From Climacium dendroides (lineage: Eukaryota > Streptophyta > Bryopsida > Hypnales > Climaciaceae), in contig CATNNA010000001.1 in NCBI GenBank assembly GCA_950106755.1, positions 1,674,001 to 1,738,000 on the forward strand: a DNA stretch of 64,000 nucleotides. The letters run 5' to 3'. Under the pieces are notes generated by a model that was not told where the DNA came from, searched no databases, and worked only from the letters and a program-made list of their open reading frames with translations. Below are positions 1-10,885 of the stretch, one piece after another. Numbering within the stretch: position 1 is the stretch's first letter; each line of letters starts with the position of its first letter. The translations under genes and the position numbers were made by a program.

Positions 1-198
1 AACCAATAAATTATATGGGTTTGACGTGCAAGCATGTCCAAAAACGTAACACACAAGTTGCAAATGTTCAAAATAATTAGGATTCATGGAAAAACTTAAT
101 TTTAAGACAACCCTATTGCTTTCCGACACTTTCTTCTTCATGTGAAATGGATTTCAAAACAAATACTGTAAAAATCATGCTGTATTCAATAGAATCCA
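1..198. repeat. Representative satellite monomer (type copy)
   Basis: First complete monomer, used here as the coordinate frame (positions 1-198). Landmarks: TGACGTG at 22-28; second ACGT at 44-47; A-tracts at 40-44, 70-73, 90-94 and 170-174; dyad CTTAA-TT-TTAAG at 95-106; pyrimidine-rich stretch around 119-139; second dyad around 141-158, only 6 bp per arm in this copy because position 142 is G; CpG sites at 25, 45 and 124. Recurrent variable sites are 21, 23, 98, 103-104, 111-116, 125, 129, 134-137, 141-144, 155-156, 163-165, 172-179 and 185-196. The start phase is arbitrary and simply follows the window edge. Confidence 0.95.
95..106. repeat. Dyad 1: perfect 5-bp inverted repeat in the monomer
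   Basis: CTTAA, centre TT, TTAAG: both arms pair perfectly. The element is present in most monomers at the same position. A minority form, CTTCA-TT-TGAAG, is also a perfect dyad (for example 2668-2679 and 42659-42670). Other forms (CTTCATTTTAAG, CTTAATTTTTAG) carry one mismatch. Whether the symmetry binds a protein or extrudes as a cruciform cannot be told from sequence. Confidence 0.7.
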
Positions 199-616
199 AA
201 CCAATAAATTATATGGGTGTGACGTGCAAGCATGTCCAAAAACGTAACACACAAGTTGCAAATGTTCAAAATAATTAGGATTCATGGAAAAACTTAATTT
301 TAAGACAACCCTATTGCTTTCCGACACTCTCTTGTTCATGTGAAATGGATTTCAAAACAAATACTGTAAAAATCATGCTGTATTCAATAGAATCCAAACC
401 AATAAATTATATGGGTTTGACGTGCAAGCATGTCCAAAAACGTAACACACAAGTTGCAAATGTTCAAAATAATTAGGATTCATGGAAAAACTTAATTTTT
501 AGACAACCCTATTGATTTCCGACACTCTCTTCTTCATGTGAAATGGATTTCAAAACAAATACTGTAAAAATCATGCTGTATTCAATAGAAGCCAAACCAA
601 TAAATTATATGGGTTT

Positions 617-622
617 CACGTG
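617..622. promoter_or_regulatory. CACGTG variant of the ACGT element (example of 17)
   Basis: A G-to-C change at monomer position 23 turns TGACGTG into the palindrome CACGTG (G-box/E-box core) in 17 monomers: those starting at 595, 793, 1189, 1981, 3168, 3366, 3762, 3960, 5543, 5741, 6137, 10491, 11282, 11480, 11876, 16429 and 43357. These motifs bind bZIP/bHLH factors in general; binding here is not shown and they are most likely incidental. Confidence 0.4.
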
Positions 623-932
623 CAAGCATGTCCAAAAACGTAACACACAAGTTGCAAATGTTCAAAATAATTAGGATTCATGGAAAAACTTAATTTTTAG
701 ACAACCCTATTGATTTCCGACACTCTCTTGTTCATGTGAAATGGATTTCAAAACAAATACTGTAAAAATCATGCTGTATTGAATAGAAGCCAAACCAATA
801 AATTATATGGGTTTCACGTGCAAGCATGTCCAAAAACGTAACACACAAGTTGCAAATGTTCAAAATAATTAGGATTCATGGAAAAACTTAATTTTAAGAC
901 AACCCTATTGCTTTCCGACACTCTCTTCTTCA

Positions 933-950
933 TTTGAAATGGATTTCAAA
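933..950. repeat. Dyad 2: 8-bp inverted repeat with 2-bp centre (example copy)
   Basis: TTTGAAAT-GG-ATTTCAAA at monomer positions 141-158, shown in the monomer 793-990. The arms are perfectly complementary. It recurs in every monomer that carries TTTG at 141-144 and C at 155. Other monomers break it at 142 (G), 144 (A or C) or 155 (G). It lies about 49 bp from dyad 1, centre to centre. Short dyads are a reported feature of several centromeric satellites; a role here is only an inference. Confidence 0.65.
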
Positions 951-2574
951 ACAAATACTGTAAAAATCATGCTGTATTCAATAGAATCCAAACCAATAAA
1001 TTATATGGGTTTGACGTGCAAGCATGTCCAAAAACGTAACACACAAGTTGCAAATGTTCAAAATAATTAGGATTCATGGAAAAACTTAATTTTTAGACAA
1101 CCCTATTGATTTCCGACACTCTCTTCTTCATTTGAAATGGATTTCAAAACAAATACTGTAAAAATCATGCTGTATTGAAGAGAACCCAAACCAATAAATT
1201 ATATGGGTTTCACGTGCAAGCATGTCCAAAAACGTAACACACAAGTTGCAAATGTTCAAAATAATTAGGATTCATGGAAAAACTTAATTTTAAGACAACC
1301 CTATTGCTTTCCGACACTTTCTTCTTCATTTGAAATGGATTTGAAAACAAATACTGTAAAAATCATGCTGTATTCAATAGAATCCAAACCAATAAATTAT
1401 ATGGGTGTGACGTGCAAGCATGTCCAAAAACGTAACACACAAGTTGCAAATGTTCAAAATAATTAGGATTCATGGAAAAACTTAATTTTAAGACAACCCT
1501 ATTGCTTTCCGACACTTTCTTCTTCATGTGAAATGGATTTCAAAACAAATACTGTAAAAATCATGCTGTATTCAATAGAATCCAAACCAATAAATTATAT
1601 GGGTTTGACGTGCAAGCATGTCCAAAAACGTAACACACAAGTTGCAAATGTTCAAAATAATTAGGATTCATGGAAAAACTTAATTTTAAGACAACCCTAT
1701 TGCTTTCCGACACTTTCTTCTTCATGTGAAATGGATTTCAAAACAAATACTGTAAAAATCATGCTGTATTCAATAGAATCCAAACCAATAAATTATATGG
1801 GTGTGACGTGCAAGCATGTCCAAAAACGTAACACACAAGTTGCAAATGTTCAAAATAATTAGGATTCATGGAAAAACTTCATTTTAAGACAACCCTATTG
1901 CTTTCCGACACTTTCTTCTTCATTTGAAATGGATTTCAAAACAAATACTGTAAAAATCATGCTGTATTCAATAGAATCCAAACCAATAAATTATATGGGT
2001 TTCACGTGCAAGCATGTCCAAAAACGTAACACACAAGTTGCAAATGTTCAAAATAATTAGGATTCATGGAAAAACTTCATTTTAAGACAACCCTATTGAT
2101 TTCCGACACTCTCTTGTTAATGTGAAATGGATTTCAAAACAAATACTGTAAAAATCATGCTGTATTCAATAGAATCCAAACCAATAAATTATATGGGTTT
2201 GACGTGCAAGCATGTCCAAAAACGTAACACACAAGTTGCAAATGTTCAAAATAATTAGGATTCATGGAAAAACTTAATTTTTAGACAACCCTATTGCTTT
2301 CCGACACTTTCTTCTTCATTTGAAATGGATTTCAAAACAAATACTGTAAAAATCATGCTGTATTGAAGAGAACCCAAACCAATAAATTATATGGGTTTGA
2401 CGTGCAAGCATGTCCAAAAACGTAACACACAAGTTGCAAATGTTCAAAATAATTAGGATTCATGGAAAAACTTCATTTTAAGACAAGCCTATTGCTTTCC
2501 GACACTCTCTTCTTCATGTGAAATGGATTTCAAAACAAATACTGTAAAAATCATGCTGTATTCAATAGAATCCA

Positions 2575-2771
2575 AACCAATAAATTATATGGGTTTGACG
2601 TGCAAGCATGTCCAAAAACGTAACACACAAGTTGCAAATGTTCAAAATAATTAGGATTCATGGAAAACTTCATTTGAAGACAACCCTATTGCTTTCCGAC
2701 ACTTTCTTCTTCATGTGAAATGGATTTCAAAACAAATACTGTAAAAATCATGCTGTATTCAATAGAATCCA
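2575..2771. repeat. 197-bp marker monomer of the 12/13-mer cassette, copy 1
   Basis: The A-run at positions 90-94 is one base short (TGGAAAACTT at 2661) and is followed by CATTTGAAG. It is flanked on the left by a monomer with ACAAGCCTATTG and on the right by a GTGTGACG monomer, then one with CCTAATTTTTAG, then one with TTTCCAACAC. This ordered run identifies the cassette. Confidence 0.9.
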
Positions 2772-4949
2772 AACCAATAAATTATATGGGTGTGACGTGC
2801 AAGCATGTCCAAAAACGTAACACACAAGTTGCAAATGTTCAAAATAATTAGGATTCATGGAAAAACTTAATTTTAAGACAACCCTATTGCTTTCCGACAC
2901 TTTCTTCTTCATGTGAAATGGATTTCAAAACAAATACTGTAAAAATCATGATGTATTCAATAGAATCCAAACCAATAAATTATATGGGTTTGACGTGCAA
3001 GCATGTCCAAAAACGTAACACACAAGTTGCAAATGTTCAAAATAATTAGGATTCATGGAAAAACCTAATTTTTAGACAACCCTATTGATTTCCGACACTC
3101 TCTTCTTCATTTGAAATGGATTTCAAAACAAATACTGTAAAAATCATGCTGTATTCAATAGAATCCAAACCAATAAATTATATGGGTTTCACGTGCAAGC
3201 ATGTCCAAAAACGTAACACACAAGTTGCAAATGTTCAAAATAATTAGGATTCATGGAAAAACTTAATTTTAAGACAACCCTATTGCTTTCCAACACTTTC
3301 TTCTTCATGTGAAATGGATTTCAAAACAAATACGGTAAAAATCATGCTGTATTGAATAGAAGCCAAACCAATAAATTATATGGGTTTCACGTGCAAGCAT
3401 GTCCAAAAACGTAACACACAAGTTGCAAATGTTCAAAATAATTAGGATTCATGGAAAAACTTAATTTTAAGACAAGCCTATTGCTTTCCGACACTCTCTT
3501 CTTCATTTGAAATGGATTTCAAAACAAATACTGTAAAAATCATGCTGTATTCAATAGAATCCAAACCAATAAATTATATGGGTTTGACGTGCAAGCATGT
3601 CCAAAAACGTAACACACAAGTTGCAAATGTTCAAAATAATTAGGATTCATGGAAAAACTTAATTTTTAGACAACCCTATTGATTTCCGACACTCTCTTCT
3701 TCATTTGAAATGGATTTCAAAACAAATACTGTAAAAATCATGCTGTATTGAAGAGAACCCAAACCAATAAATTATATGGGTTTCACGTGCAAGCATGTCC
3801 AAAAACGTAACACACAAGTTGCAAATGTTCAAAATAATTAGGATTCATGGAAAAACTTAATTTTAAGACAACCCTATTGCTTTCCGACACTCTCTTCTTC
3901 ATGTGAAATGGATTTCAAAACAAATACTGTAAAAATCATGCTGTATTCAATAGAATCCAAACCAATAAATTATATGGGTTTCACGTGCAAGCATGTCCAA
4001 AAACGTAACACACAAGTTGCAAATGTTCAAAATAATTAGGATTCATGGAAAAACTTCATTTTAAGACAACCCTATTGATTTCCGACACTCTCTTGTTAAT
4101 GTGAAATGGATTTCAAAACAAATACTGTAAAAATCATGCTGTATTCAATAGAATCCAAACCAATAAATTATATGGGTTTGACGTGCAAGCATGTCCAAAA
4201 ACGTAACACACAAGTTGCAAATGTTCAAAATAATTAGGATTCATGGAAAAACTTAATTTTTAGACAACCCTATTGCTTTCCGACACTTTCTTCTTCATTT
4301 GAAATGGATTTCAAAACAAATACTGTAAAAATCATGCTGTATTGAAGAGAACCCAAACCAATAAATTATATGGGTTTGACGTGCAAGCATGTCCAAAAAC
4401 GTAACACACAAGTTGCAAATGTTCAAAATAATTAGGATTCATGGAAAAACTTCATTTTAAGACAACCCTATTGATTTCCGACACTCTCTTGTTAATGTGA
4501 AATGGATTTCAAAACAAATACTGTAAAAATCATGCTGTATTCAATAGAATCCAAACCAATAAATTATATGGGTTTGACGTGCAAGCATGTCCAAAAACGT
4601 AACACACAAGTTGCAAATGTTCAAAATAATTAGGATTCATGGAAAAACTTAATTTTTAGACAACCCTATTGCTTTCCGACACTTTCTTCTTCATTTGAAA
4701 TGGATTTCAAAACAAATACTGTAAAAATCATGCTGTATTGAAGAGAAGCCAAACCAATAAATTATATGGGTTTGACGTGCAAGCATGTCCAAAAACGTAA
4801 CACACAAGTTGCAAATGTTCAAAATAATTAGGATTCATGGAAAAACTTCATTTTAAGACAAGCCTATTGCTTTCCGACACTTTCTTCTTCATGTGAAATG
4901 GATTTCAAAACAAATACTGTAAAAATCATGCTGTATTCAATAGAATCCA

Positions 4950-5146
4950 AACCAATAAATTATATGGGTTTGACGTGCAAGCATGTCCAAAAACGTAACA
5001 CACAAGTTGCAAATGTTCAAAATAATTAGGATTCATGGAAAACTTCATTTGAAGACAACCCTATTGCTTTCCGACACTTTCTTCTTCATGTGAAATGGAT
5101 TTCAAAACAAATACTGTAAAAATCATGCTGTATTCAATAGAATCCA
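4950..5146. repeat. 197-bp marker monomer, cassette copy 2
   Basis: Same deletion and CATTTGAAG variant, TGGAAAACTT at 5036, which is 2375 bp (12 monomers minus 1 bp) after copy 1. The same flanking order of monomer types follows. Confidence 0.9.
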
Positions 5147-7522
5147 AACCAATAAATTATATGGGTGTGACGTGCAAGCATGTCCAAAAACGTAACACAC
5201 AAGTTGCAAATGTTCAAAATAATTAGGATTCATGGAAAAACTTAATTTTAAGACAACCCTATTGCTTTCCGACACTTTCTTCTTCATGTGAAATGGATTT
5301 CAAAACAAATACTGTAAAAATCATGCTGTATTCAATAGAATCCAAACCAATAAATTATATGGGTTTGACGTGCAAGCATGTCCAAAAACGTAACACACAA
5401 GTTGCAAATGTTCAAAATAATTAGGATTCATGGAAAAACCTAATTTTTAGACAACCCTATTGATTTCCGACACTCTCTTCTTCATTTGAAATGGATTTCA
5501 AAACAAATACTGTAAAAATCATGCTGTATTCAATAGAATCCAAACCAATAAATTATATGGGTTTCACGTGCAAGCATGTCCAAAAACGTAACACACAAGT
5601 TGCAAATGTTCAAAATAATTAGGATTCATGGAAAAACTTAATTTTAAGACAACCCTATTGCTTTCCAACACTTTCTTCTTCATGTGAAATGGATTTCAAA
5701 ACAAATACTGTAAAAATCATGCTGTATTGAATAGAAGCCAAACCAATAAATTATATGGGTTTCACGTGCAAGCATGTCCAAAAACGTAACACACAAGTTG
5801 CAAATGTTCAAAATAATTAGGATTCATGGAAAAACTTAATTTTAAGACAACCCTATTGCTTTCCGACACTCTCTTCTTCATTTGAAATGGATTTCAAAAC
5901 AAATACTGTAAAAATCATGCTGTATTCAATAGAATCCAAACCAATAAATTATATGGGTTTGACGTGCAAGCATGTCCAAAAACGTAACACACAAGTTGCA
6001 AATGTTCAAAATAATTAGGATTCATGGAAAAACTTCATTTTTAGACAACCCTATTGATTTCCGACACTCTCTTCTTCATTTGAAATGGATTTCAAAACAA
6101 ATACTGTAAAAATCATGCTGTATTGAAGAGAACCCAAACCAATAAATTATATGGGTTTCACGTGCAAGCATGTCCAAAAACGTAACACACAAGTTGCAAA
6201 TGTTCAAAATAATTAGGATTCATGGAAAAACTTAATTTTAAGACAACCCTATTGCTTTCCGACACTTTCTTCTTCATTTGAAATGGATTTGAAAACAAAT
6301 ACTGTAAAAATCATGCTGTATTCAATAGAATCCAAACCAATAAATTATATGGGTGTGACGTGCAAGCATGTCCAAAAACGTAACACACAAGTTGCAAATG
6401 TTCAAAATAATTAGGATTCATGGAAAAACTTAATTTTAAGACAACCCTATTGCTTTCCGACACTTTCTTCTTCATGTGAAATGGATTTCAAAACAAATAC
6501 TGTAAAAATCATGCTGTATTCAATAGAATCCAAACCAATAAATTATATGGGTTTGACGTGCAAGCATGTCCAAAAACGTAACACACAAGTTGCAAATGTT
6601 CAAAATAATTAGGATTCATGGAAAAACTTAATTTTAAGACAACCCTATTGCTTTCCGACACTTTCTTCTTCATGTGAAATGGATTTCAAAACAAATACTG
6701 TAAAAATCATGCTGTATTCAATAGAATCCAAACCAATAAATTATATGGGTGTGACGTGCAAGCATGTCCAAAAACGTAACACACAAGTTGCAAATGTTCA
6801 AAATAATTAGGATTCATGGAAAAACTTAATTTTAAGACAACCCTATTGATTTCCGACACTCTCTTGTTCATGTGAAATGGATTTCAAAACAAATACTGTA
6901 AAAATCATGCTGTATTGAATAGAATCCAAACCAATAAATTATATGGGTTTGACGTGCAAGCATGTCCAAAAACGTAACACACAAGTTGCAAATGTTCAAA
7001 ATAATTAGGATTCATGGAAAAACTTCATTTTAAGACAACCCTATTGATTTCCGACACTCTCTTGTTAATGTGAAATGGATTTCAAAACAAATACTGTAAA
7101 AATCATGCTGTATTCAATAGAATCCAAACCAATAAATTATATGGGTTTGACGTGCAAGCATGTCCAAAAACGTAACACACAAGTTGCAAATGTTCAAAAT
7201 AATTAGGATTCATGGAAAAACTTAATTTTTAGACAACCCTATTGCTTTCCGACACTTTCTTCTTCATTTGAAATGGATTTCAAAACAAATACTGTAAAAA
7301 TCATGCTGTATTGAAGAGAACCCAAACCAATAAATTATATGGGTTTGACGTGCAAGCATGTCCAAAAACGTAACACACAAGTTGCAAATGTTCAAAATAA
7401 TTAGGATTCATGGAAAAACTTCATTTTAAGACAAGCCTATTGCTTTCCGACACTCTCTTCTTCATGTGAAATGGATTTCAAAACAAATACTGTAAAAATC
7501 ATGCTGTATTCAATAGAATCCA

Positions 7523-7719
7523 AACCAATAAATTATATGGGTTTGACGTGCAAGCATGTCCAAAAACGTAACACACAAGTTGCAAATGTTCAAAATAATT
7601 AGGATTCATGGAAAACTTCATTTGAAGACAACCCTATTGCTTTCCGACACTTTCTTCTTCATGTGAAATGGATTTCAAAACAAATACTGTAAAAATCATG
7701 CTGTATTCAATAGAATCCA
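7523..7719. repeat. 197-bp marker monomer, cassette copy 3
   Basis: TGGAAAACTT at 7609, 2573 bp (13 monomers minus 1 bp) after copy 2. The following monomer carries the private change CAACAGTATTG near 7828, which is shared only with the monomer at 13459. Confidence 0.9.
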
Positions 7720-8313
7720 AACCAATAAATTATATGGGTGTGACGTGCAAGCATGTCCAAAAACGTAACACACAAGTTGCAAATGTTCAAAATAATTAGG
7801 ATTCATGGAAAAACTTAATTTTAAGACAACAGTATTGCTTTCCGACACTTTCTTCTTCATGTGAAATGGATTTCAAAACAAATACTGTAAAAATCATGCT
7901 GTATTCAATAGAATCCAAACCAATAAATTATATGGGTTTGACGTGCAAGCATGTCCAAAAACGTAACACACAAGTTGCAAATGTTCAAAATAATTAGGAT
8001 TCATGGAAAAACCTAATTTTTAGACAACCCTATTGATTTCCGACACTCTCTTCTTCATTTGAAATGGATTTCAAAACAAATACTGTAAAAATCATGCTGT
8101 ATTCAATAGAATCCAAACCAATAAATTATATGGGTTTGACGTGCAAGCATGTCCAAAAACGTAACACACAAGTTGCAAATGTTCAAAATAATTAGGATTC
8201 ATGGAAAAACTTAATTTTAAGACAACCCTATTGCTTTCCAACACTTTCTTCTTCATGTGAAATGGATTTCAAAACAAATACTGTAAAAATCATGCTGTAT
8301 TCAATAGAATCCA

Positions 8314-9105
8314 AACCAATAAATTATATGGGTTTGACGTGCAAGCATGTCCAAAAACGTAACACACAAGTTGCAAATGTTCAAAATAATTAGGATTCAT
8401 GGAAAAACTTCATTTTAAGACAAGCCTATTGCTTTCCGACACTCTCTTCTTCATGTCAAATGGATTTGGAAACAAATACTGTAAAAATCATGCTGTATTC
8501 AATAGAATCCAAACCAATAAATTATATGGGTTTGACGTGCAAGCATGTCCAAAAACGTAACACACAAGTTGCAAATGTTCAAAATAATTAGGATTCATGG
8601 AAAAACTTAATTTTAAGTCAACCCTATTGCTTTCCGACACTCTCTTCTTCATGTCAAATGGATTTGGAAACAAATACTGTAAAAATCATGCTGTATTCAA
8701 TAGAATCCAAACCAATAAATTATATGGGTTTGACGTGCAAGCATGTCCAAAAACGTAACACACAAGTTGCAAATGTTCAAAATAATTAGGATTCATGGAA
8801 AAACTTCATTTTAAGACAAGCCTATTGCTTTCCGACACTCTCTTCTTCATGTCAAATGGATTTGGAAACAAATACTGTAAAAATCATGCTGTATTGAATA
8901 GAATCCAAACCAATAAATTATATGGGTTTGACGTGCAAGCATGTCCAAAAACGTAACACACAAGTTGCAAATGTTCAAAATAATTAGGATTCATGGAAAA
9001 ACTTAATTTTAAGTCAACCCTATTGCTTTCCGACACTCTCTTCTTCATGTCAAATGGATTTGGAAACAAATACTGTAAAAATCATGCTGTATTCAATAGA
9101 ATCCA
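8314..9105. repeat. 396-bp dimer x2, TTTGGAAAC subfamily
   Basis: Four monomers with ATGTCAAATGG and TTTGGAAAC alternate between ACAAGCCTATTG/CTTCATTTTAAG (8314, 8710) and AAGTCAACC/CTTAATTTTAAG (8512, 8908), giving a two-monomer unit repeated twice. Related dimers occur at 14449-15240, 17023-17418 and 17617-18012 and nowhere else in the window. Confidence 0.85.
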
Positions 9106-9897
9106 AACCAATAAATTATATGGGTTTGACGTGCAAGCATGTCCAAAAACGTAACACACAAGTTGCAAATGTTCAAAATAATTAGGATTCATGGAAAAAC
9201 TTAATTTTAAGACAACCCTATTGCTTTCCGACACTTTCTTCTTCATGTGAAATGGATTTCAAAACAAATACTGTAAAAATCATGCTGTATTGAAGAGAAC
9301 CCAAACCAATAAATTATATGGGTTTGACGTGCAAGCATGTCCAAAAACGTAACACACAAGTTGCAAATGTTCAAAATAATTAGGATTCATGGAAAAACTT
9401 CATTTTAAGACAACCCTATTGATTTCCGACACTCTCTTGTTAATGTGAAATGGATTTCAAAACAAATACTGTAAAAATCATGCTGTATTCAATAGAATCC
9501 AAACCAATAAATTATATGGGTTTGACGTGCAAGCATGTCCAAAAACGTAACACACAAGTTGCAAATGTTCAAAATAATTAGGATTCATGGAAAAACTTAA
9601 TTTTTAGACAACCCTATTGCTTTCCGACACTTTCTTCTTCATTTGAAATGGATTTCAAAACAAATACTGTAAAAATCATGCTGTATTGAAGAGAAGCCAA
9701 ACCAATAAATTATATGGGTTTGACGTGCAAGCATGTCCAAAAACGTAACACACAAGTTGCAAATGTTCAAAATAATTAGGATTCATGGAAAAACTTCATT
9801 TTAAGACAAGCCTATTGCTTTCCGACACTTTCTTCTTCATGTGAAATGGATTTCAAAACAAATACTGTAAAAATCATGCTGTATTCAATAGAATCCA

Positions 9898-10094
9898 AAC
9901 CAATAAATTATATGGGTTTGACGTGCAAGCATGTCCAAAAACGTAACACACAAGTTGCAAATGTTCAAAATAATTAGGATTCATGGAAAACTTCATTTGA
10001 AGACAACCCTATTGCTTTCCGACACTTTCTTCTTCATGTGAAATGGATTTCAAAACAAATACTGTAAAAATCATGCTGTATTCAATAGAATCCA
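9898..10094. repeat. 197-bp marker monomer, cassette copy 4
   Basis: TGGAAAACTT at 9984, 2375 bp after copy 3. The surrounding monomers 9304-10490 match 4356-5542 in type and order. Confidence 0.9.
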
Positions 10095-10490
10095 AACCAA
10101 TAAATTATATGGGTGTGACGTGCAAGCATGTCCAAAAACGTAACACACAAGTTGCAAATGTTCAAAATAATTAGGATTCATGGAAAAACTTAATTTTAAG
10201 ACAACCCTATTGCTTTCCGACACTTTCTTCTTCATGTGAAATGGATTTCAAAACAAATACTGTAAAAATCATGCTGTATTCAATAGAATCCAAACCAATA
10301 AATTATATGGGTTTGACGTGCAAGCATGTCCAAAAACGTAACACACAAGTTGCAAATGTTCAAAATAATTAGGATTCATGGAAAAACCTAATTTTTAGAC
10401 AACCCTATTGATTTCCGACACTCTCTTCTTCATTTGAAATGGATTTCAAAACAAATACTGTAAAAATCATGCTGTATTCAATAGAATCCA

Positions 10491-10688
10491 AACCAATAAA
10501 TTATATGGGTTTCACGTGCAAGCATGTCCAAAAACGTAACACACAAGTTGCAAATGTTCAAAATAATTAGGATTCATGGAAAAACTTCATTTTAAGACAA
10601 GCCTATTGCTTTCCGACACTTTCTTCTTCATGTGAAATGGATTTCAAAACAAATACTGTAAAAATCATGCTGTATTCAATAGAATCCA
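10491..10688. repeat. Hybrid junction monomer of the 5739-bp duplication
   Basis: The first part carries TTTCACGTG, as the monomer at 5543 does (the expected follower of a CCTAATTTTTAG monomer). The rest carries CTTCATTTTAAG plus ACAAGCCTATTG, as the monomer at 4752 does. The switch lies between monomer positions 23 and 98 (10513-10588). This is the expected product of unequal exchange between two misaligned monomers. Confidence 0.75.
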
Positions 10689-10885
10689 AACCAATAAATT
10701 ATATGGGTTTGACGTGCAAGCATGTCCAAAAACGTAACACACAAGTTGCAAATGTTCAAAATAATTAGGATTCATGGAAAACTTCATTTGAAGACAACCC
10801 TATTGCTTTCCGACACTTTCTTCTTCATGTGAAATGGATTTCAAAACAAATACTGTAAAAATCATGCTGTATTCAATAGAATCCA
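10689..10885. repeat. 197-bp marker monomer, cassette copy 5
   Basis: TGGAAAACTT at 10775, only 791 bp (4 monomers minus 1 bp) after copy 4, breaking the 12/13-monomer rhythm. The short interval is explained by the duplication junction in the preceding monomer. Confidence 0.9.

Larger units (their letters stand above)
1..4773. repeat. Left-domain satellite, heterogeneous monomer mix
   Basis: About 24 monomers rich in variants rare elsewhere: GTGTGACG or TTTCACGTG instead of TTTGACGTG at 20-28, TTTTTAG at 100-106, TTGATTTCC instead of TTGCTTTCC, and CTTGTTAATG at 133-142. Monomers 2377-3761 form the first copy of the 12/13-monomer cassette described separately. No gene or other element is seen between. 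Confidence 0.85.
4774..10512. repeat. 5739-bp segmental tandem duplication, copy A
   Basis: Monomer types from about 4752 onward (deleted marker, GTGTGACG, CCTAATTTTTAG, CCAACAC, and so on through CAACAGTATTG at 7.8 kb) reappear in the same order 5739 bp later, that is 29 monomers minus three single-base deletions. The left edge is only known to lie between the monomers at 4554 and 4950; the exact coordinates given are approximate. One difference seen by eye is CTTCATTTTTAG near 6032 in copy A against CTTAATTTTTAG in copy B. Confidence 0.8.

Noticed and set aside
617..622. Functional G-box promoter element
   Set aside because: The motif arises from one substitution in a repeated monomer, with no transcription unit nearby; it is kept only as a low-confidence site.
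8488..8673. 61-codon open frame on the minus strand, recurring in about 40 monomers (for example also 17197-17382, 40759-40944)
   Set aside because: It is one frame of the satellite: 198 bp is 66 codons and each monomer contains a TGA. Whether the frame reaches 61 codons depends on one base (position 155 C or G), and most copies start with TTG. There is no conservation independent of the repeat, no codon bias and no recognisable domain.
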